Shown here piece by piece: positions 42,851-45,867 of a DNA stretch of 45,867 bases. A model generated the notes under the pieces. It saw only the letters and a program-made list of their open reading frames with translations. It was not told the origin of the DNA and searched no databases. The translations under genes and the position numbers were made by a program. The stretch lies in the NCBI GenBank assembly GCA_947085825.1, contig CAMTXX010000070.1, positions 1 through 45,867 of the forward strand, read 5' to 3'. The first letter of the stretch is position 1; the number at the start of each line of letters is the position of its first letter. The DNA comes from JAOUFP01 sp947085825. Its GTDB lineage: Bacteria; Nitrospirota; Thermodesulfovibrionia; Thermodesulfovibrionales; UBA6898.

Positions 42851-42873
42851 ACTTACCATAGTAATATATCGAA

Positions 42874-43281
42874 TTATTTTTGCTGATGGATTTCCTCTAT
42901 CGCCTCTTTTGCTATTAGTCTGACATTTTCATTCTCATCTGCCAGTAGGTTTTCAAGAGAAGGCAACGCGCGTCTGTCTCCGATAATCCCCAGGAGGTTC
43001 GCAGCATCCCCTCGCATAAAAGGTTCAGTGTGGGCAAGAATAGGCAGCAGGTTGTGTACAGCCATGGTAATGTTCTCTGCATCCAGTTTTTTGAGTTCTT
43101 CCATTAATGCGGTGGTCCCTATCCTGACCCTGACCCGTTCGTCCTGTATCAGGTCTCCGATGAGTTGGTACAGACCGCTGTCATGCCTGAACATGTCGAT
43201 GATATTTTCGAGAAAGCCATTCTCCATGTGATCGGCTATTAATGAGCTGTGGGACTGATCGCTGCCGCTTTTTGTCTCCAT
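42874..43281 (-). CDS. HEAT-repeat domain protein
   Basis: 135 residues starting METKSGSDQSHSS. Helical repeats of HEAT/PBS-lyase type are visible: LIQDERVRVRIGTTALMEEL, and then LLPILAHTEPFMRGDAANLL, IGDRRALPSLENLLADENEN and VRLIAKEAIEEI. These usually mediate protein contacts. The partner is unknown. No good ribosome site precedes the ATG, and a GTG six codons upstream is possible. It is divergent from the cysE-cysS frame. Confidence 0.75.
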   Translation of the reverse strand: METKSGSDQSHSSLIADHMENGFLENIIDMFRHDSGLYQLIGDLIQDERVRVRIGTTALMEELKKLDAENITMAVHNLLPILAHTEPFMRGDAANLLGIIGDRRALPSLENLLADENENVRLIAKEAIEEIHQQK

Positions 43282-43319
43282 CGAAAAGAATAATACCACA
43301 GTTGGGCGCTGTTTTTATG

Positions 43320-43325
43320 TATAAT
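43320..43325 (+). promoter_or_regulatory. Possible -10 element for cysE-cysS
   Basis: A perfect TATAAT lies 11 bases before the cysE ATG. No convincing -35 box is found at the correct distance, and such a start would leave a very short leader, so the assignment is weak. I see no T-box or other leader riboswitch. Confidence 0.25.
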
Positions 43326-43336
43326 AACCGGTAACT

Positions 43337-45463
43337 ATGGGCTTCTGGAGGGATATAAGGCGCGATTATAAGGCTGTTTTCGAGAGAGACCCTGCTGCAA
43401 GGAACGGTCTTGAGGTCGTCCTGGCATATCCGGGTTTCCACGCGATATTCATCCACAGGATAAACCATATACTATGGAATTGGCAGATCCCTGTATTGCC
43501 GCGGCTGATATCGCATATCGGGAGATTTCTTACAGGCATAGAGATACACCCGGCTGCAAAGATAGGCCCGGGGTTCTTTATTGATCACGGCATGGGAGTC
43601 GTAATTGGTGAAACCTCAGAAGTCGGCGAGAACTGCCTGCTCTATCAGAGTGTTACCTTGGGAGGGACAGGCAAGGAGAAGGGAAAGAGGCATCCTACGC
43701 TCGGGAATAATGTGGTTGTGGGCGCCGGGGCAAAGATCCTTGGAGCGATAACGATAGGAAATAATGTTATTATAGGCGCCAATTCAGTGATTTTAAAGCC
43801 TGTGCCTGACAGCGCAATTTGCGTTGGTGTACCTGGAAGGGTCACGAAAAAGAAGATCATACGGATGACCACAGATGATGGGCTGGTTGAAGTGATGGAC
43901 TATTTCCCTGATCCCACGCTCGAAAAACTGAAGGAACTGGAGGCAAGGCTGGGCGAGCTGGTAAAAAGGCTTGATGCCGCTGAACAGCTTAATAAAACTG
44001 GAGGACGGATGAGGATTCATAATACCATGACCGGCAAAAAGGAAGAATTTGTGCCGGTAACGCCCGGTCAGGTGCTGATGTACGTATGCGGTATAACAGT
44101 CTATGACCACTGCCATATAGGACATGCGCGCAGCGCGATCGTCTTTGATGTCATGAGGAGATACCTGAAATATAAGGGCTTTAACGTCACGTATATCAAG
44201 AACTTTACTGACATTGATGACAAGATCATCAACAGGGCGAAACAGGAAGGCATAACGTGGGATGAAGTTGCGCAAAAGTATATAGATGAATATTACAAGG
44301 ACATGGAAAGCCTTGATGTTGAGAAGGCGGATGTGGAGCCGAAGGCGACCGGGCATATCCGGGAAATTATCGATATTGTGAAGGGCCTTATTGATAAAGA
44401 ATATGCCTATGAAGTACAGGGCGATGTATATTTTGAGGTGGAGAAGTTTGGGGACTACGGGAAGCTTTCGAAGAGGGACCTCGATGACATGCTTGCAGGC
44501 GCTCGTGTTGATGTGAACGAAAAGAAGCGGAACCCCATGGACTTCGCCCTCTGGAAGGCTTCCAAGGAAGGTGAGCCTGCATGGGAAAGTCCCTGGGGAC
44601 CGGGCAGGCCAGGCTGGCATATCGAATGCTCGGCGATGTCGCGGAAACATCTCGGCGACACCTTTGATATCCACGGCGGAGGCGCAGACCTGATATTCCC
44701 GCATCATGAAAATGAGATAGCGCAGTCAGAGGCCTACACCGGAAAGCCGTTTGTCAGGTACTGGGTCCATAACGGCTTTATTACTGTGGACAAGGAGAAG
44801 ATGTCAAAATCACTCGGCAACTTTTTCACCATAAAGGAGATCCTGAACAAATTCGACGCAGAGGTTATAAGGTTTTTTCTCCTTTCGACCCATTACAGGA
44901 GCCCGATCGAATTTTCTGACGAGCAGTTGAGGGAATCCGAGCTTTCAATAGACAGATATTACACAACATCAGCAAGGACCAGTGATTTTCTCATGCAGGA
45001 TCATTCACGTGAAAAGGCAGGCCCTGATGAAAAACTACTGGCGGATTTCCTCTCAAGATTCCGTGATAAGTTCGCTGAGGCGATGGACGATGACTTCAAT
45101 ACTGCCCTTGCCATAGGGAATATCTTTGAGTTGATCCGTGTTATCAATAAGTATCTGGACGGCAAGCCTTCGGGCAGGAAGGCTGTTGAACTGGTATCAA
45201 AGACGAGTGCCCTGCTGAAAGAGGCCGGCGGAGTGCTGAATATTTTCAGTCGCACCCCTGAGCAATGGAGCAGGTCTCTGATGTCTTTTAAGTGCCCTGA
45301 GCTTACGGAAGAATTCATCATGGCCAGGATACAGGAGAGACAATCGGCAAGAGAGAAAAAAGATTGGGCTGCCTCTGATGCGATAAGAAAAGAACTTGAA
45401 GAAAGAGGGATTATCCTTGAAGATAAGAAAGAAGGGACCGGCTGGAAGGTCAAGATTTCATGA
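43337..45463 (+). CDS. cysE-cysS: Serine O-acetyltransferase - cysteinyl-tRNA synthetase in one reading frame
   Basis: A single open frame of 708 codons. Residues 1..about 200 are CysE, the acetyltransferase of cysteine synthesis: RDPAARNGLEVVLAYPGFHA, GIEIHPAAKIGPGFFIDHG and the hexapeptide repeats up to NVIIGANSVIL and VGVPGRVTKK. A charged helical linker follows (LEKLKELEARLGELVKRLD). CysRS starts at M225 (RIHNTMTGKKEEF) with VCGITVYDHCHIGHAR, the zinc ligands C and H in HIECSAMS and FPHHENE, and KMSKSLGNF. There is no stop between them. GGAGGA (44000..44005) lies just before M225, so a separate CysRS could also be made by internal initiation at 44009. Both enzymes look intact. Confidence 0.9.
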   Translation: MGFWRDIRRDYKAVFERDPAARNGLEVVLAYPGFHAIFIHRINHILWNWQIPVLPRLISHIGRFLTGIEIHPAAKIGPGFFIDHGMGVVIGETSEVGENCLLYQSVTLGGTGKEKGKRHPTLGNNVVVGAGAKILGAITIGNNVIIGANSVILKPVPDSAICVGVPGRVTKKKIIRMTTDDGLVEVMDYFPDPTLEKLKELEARLGELVKRLDAAEQLNKTGGRMRIHNTMTGKKEEFVPVTPGQVLMYVCGITVYDHCHIGHARSAIVFDVMRRYLKYKGFNVTYIKNFTDIDDKIINRAKQEGITWDEVAQKYIDEYYKDMESLDVEKADVEPKATGHIREIIDIVKGLIDKEYAYEVQGDVYFEVEKFGDYGKLSKRDLDDMLAGARVDVNEKKRNPMDFALWKASKEGEPAWESPWGPGRPGWHIECSAMSRKHLGDTFDIHGGGADLIFPHHENEIAQSEAYTGKPFVRYWVHNGFITVDKEKMSKSLGNFFTIKEILNKFDAEVIRFFLLSTHYRSPIEFSDEQLRESELSIDRYYTTSARTSDFLMQDHSREKAGPDEKLLADFLSRFRDKFAEAMDDDFNTALAIGNIFELIRVINKYLDGKPSGRKAVELVSKTSALLKEAGGVLNIFSRTPEQWSRSLMSFKCPELTEEFIMARIQERQSAREKKDWAASDAIRKELEERGIILEDKKEGTGWKVKIS
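44000..44011 (+). promoter_or_regulatory. Internal ribosome binding site and ATG of the cysS part
   Basis: GGAGGA followed after three bases by ATG, in frame, exactly where the normal cysteinyl-tRNA synthetase starts. It suggests that the two genes were once separate and that independent translation of CysRS persists. Confidence 0.6.
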
Positions 45464-45480
45464 GGATAAATGACATAAAA

Positions 45481-45505
45481 AAAGCCCCTGCATTGCAGAG
45501 GCTTT
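45481..45505 (-). terminator. Rho-independent terminator of the small membrane protein gene
   Basis: The stem AAAGCCCCTGC / GCAGAGGCTTT has one mismatch and a three-base loop. On the minus strand it is followed by seven T, so it ends the gene at 45540..45851. It lies 18 bases past the cysS stop and may slow plus-strand transcription as well. Confidence 0.75.
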
Positions 45506-45539
45506 GGGAAGGTACTGTTTAAGAGAAATCGGCTGCGCC

Positions 45540-45851
45540 TTAGTTGTGGGCTTTGACTTCTGCTGTCTCCTTTGCCTTACCGAGACTGCCGATTACGTCA
45601 ACTGCATAGCCCATCGTTGTGCCGAATACTGAACCCAATACTATACTCACTGATCCGACGCAGAAGATGCCGAGCATGATGCCAACTACCGTCAGCATTC
45701 TTACGATCGTTGTAGGCTCCACTGATCCGCCTGCCAGATGGCTTAAAATCATCAACGTTCCGTAGCTGCCGAAATAAAACCCCGGCACTATCCCGAATAC
45801 CAGGAATGCCAATACTCCGATCCCTGCCCCTATCTTTGTTCCCACCTTCAT
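45540..45851 (-). CDS. Small membrane protein of unknown function
   Basis: 103 residues. Hydrophobic segments lie at about 7..33 (IGAGIGVLAFLVFGIVPGFY) and 50..84 (MLTVVGIMLGIFCVGSVSIV and onward), consistent with two or three membrane helices. A short charged C-terminal tail follows (LGKAKETAEVKAHN). AGGAAG precedes the ATG. I do not recognise a family. Confidence 0.7.
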   Translation of the reverse strand: MKVGTKIGAGIGVLAFLVFGIVPGFYFGSYGTLMILSHLAGGSVEPTTIVRMLTVVGIMLGIFCVGSVSIVLGSVFGTTMGYAVDVIGSLGKAKETAEVKAHN

Positions 45852-45867
45852 CGTATTTGTTCTTCCT

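Noticed and set aside
43300..43336. T-box leader controlling cysE-cysS
   Set aside because: There is too little sequence between the divergent gene and the ATG, and no T-box sequence or terminator hairpin.
43793..44707. 304-codon open frame antisense to cysE-cysS
   Set aside because: It overlaps a fully conserved coding region and has no independent support.

Overview
The window looks like a chromosomal segment of a Gram-negative bacterium with meso-diaminopimelate peptidoglycan: MurE carries the DNPR motif, and there is no sign of a Gram-positive wall. The long DHH-CBS-nucleotidyltransferase fusion, the type of division cluster and the repeat content remind me of Nitrospirota or deltaproteobacteria-like lineages. 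That is an impression only, because no rRNA or other decisive marker is present.

Layout. (1) 1-4.4 kb: the 5' end of an unknown gene running off the left edge, a divergent integron-integrase-type tyrosine recombinase with an N-terminal extension, and a P2-like cation ATPase. (2) 4.7-13.4 kb: a composite defence locus. The type III restriction-modification genes mod and res are separated by a DinD fragment and by a compact cassette of MORC/MutL-like GHKL ATPase, DNA cytosine methyltransferase and Vsr nickase, whose genes overlap by a few bases. mod also carries an in-frame DUF559 (Vsr-like) nuclease cassette bounded by GC-rich palindromes. Solo copies of the same palindromes sit in frame elsewhere in mod and res. 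(3) 13.5-22.6 kb: housekeeping and conserved genes, namely a DinG-type helicase, a truncated DUF255 thioredoxin-like gene, a tRNA nucleotidyltransferase fusion, a lipoprotein, an FmdB zinc ribbon, a transaldolase, scpA and a DUF922-like secreted protein. (4) 22.6-23.5 kb: five tRNA genes (Lys-CTT, Arg-CCG, His-GTG, Arg-TCT on the minus strand; Ala-CGC on the plus strand). (5) 23.5-42.4 kb: a complete minus-strand dcw cluster, mraZ-rsmH-ftsL-ftsI-murE-murF-mraY-dacA-murD-ftsW-murG-murC-murB-ddl-ftsQ-ftsA-ftsZ, nearly all with overlapping ends. A D,D-carboxypeptidase with a Lys-rich tail is inserted between mraY and murD. A promoter and three MraZ-box-like repeats lie upstream of mraZ. (6) 42.4-45.9 kb: a repeat-rich spacer with a 137-bp MITE-like element, a HEAT-repeat protein, a cysE-cysS gene pair joined in one reading frame, and a small membrane protein.

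Two kinds of repeat write themselves into proteins here. The first is the CCTCACCCC...GGGGTGAGG palindrome family in mod and res, including the DUF559 cassette, which is the best candidate for an undescribed mobile system. The second is a set of heptanucleotide tandem repeats arranged as inverted arms. These lie between tRNA genes and in frame inside ddl and murD (twice); a related tandem array in dacA encodes most of the hydrophobic core of the signal peptide.
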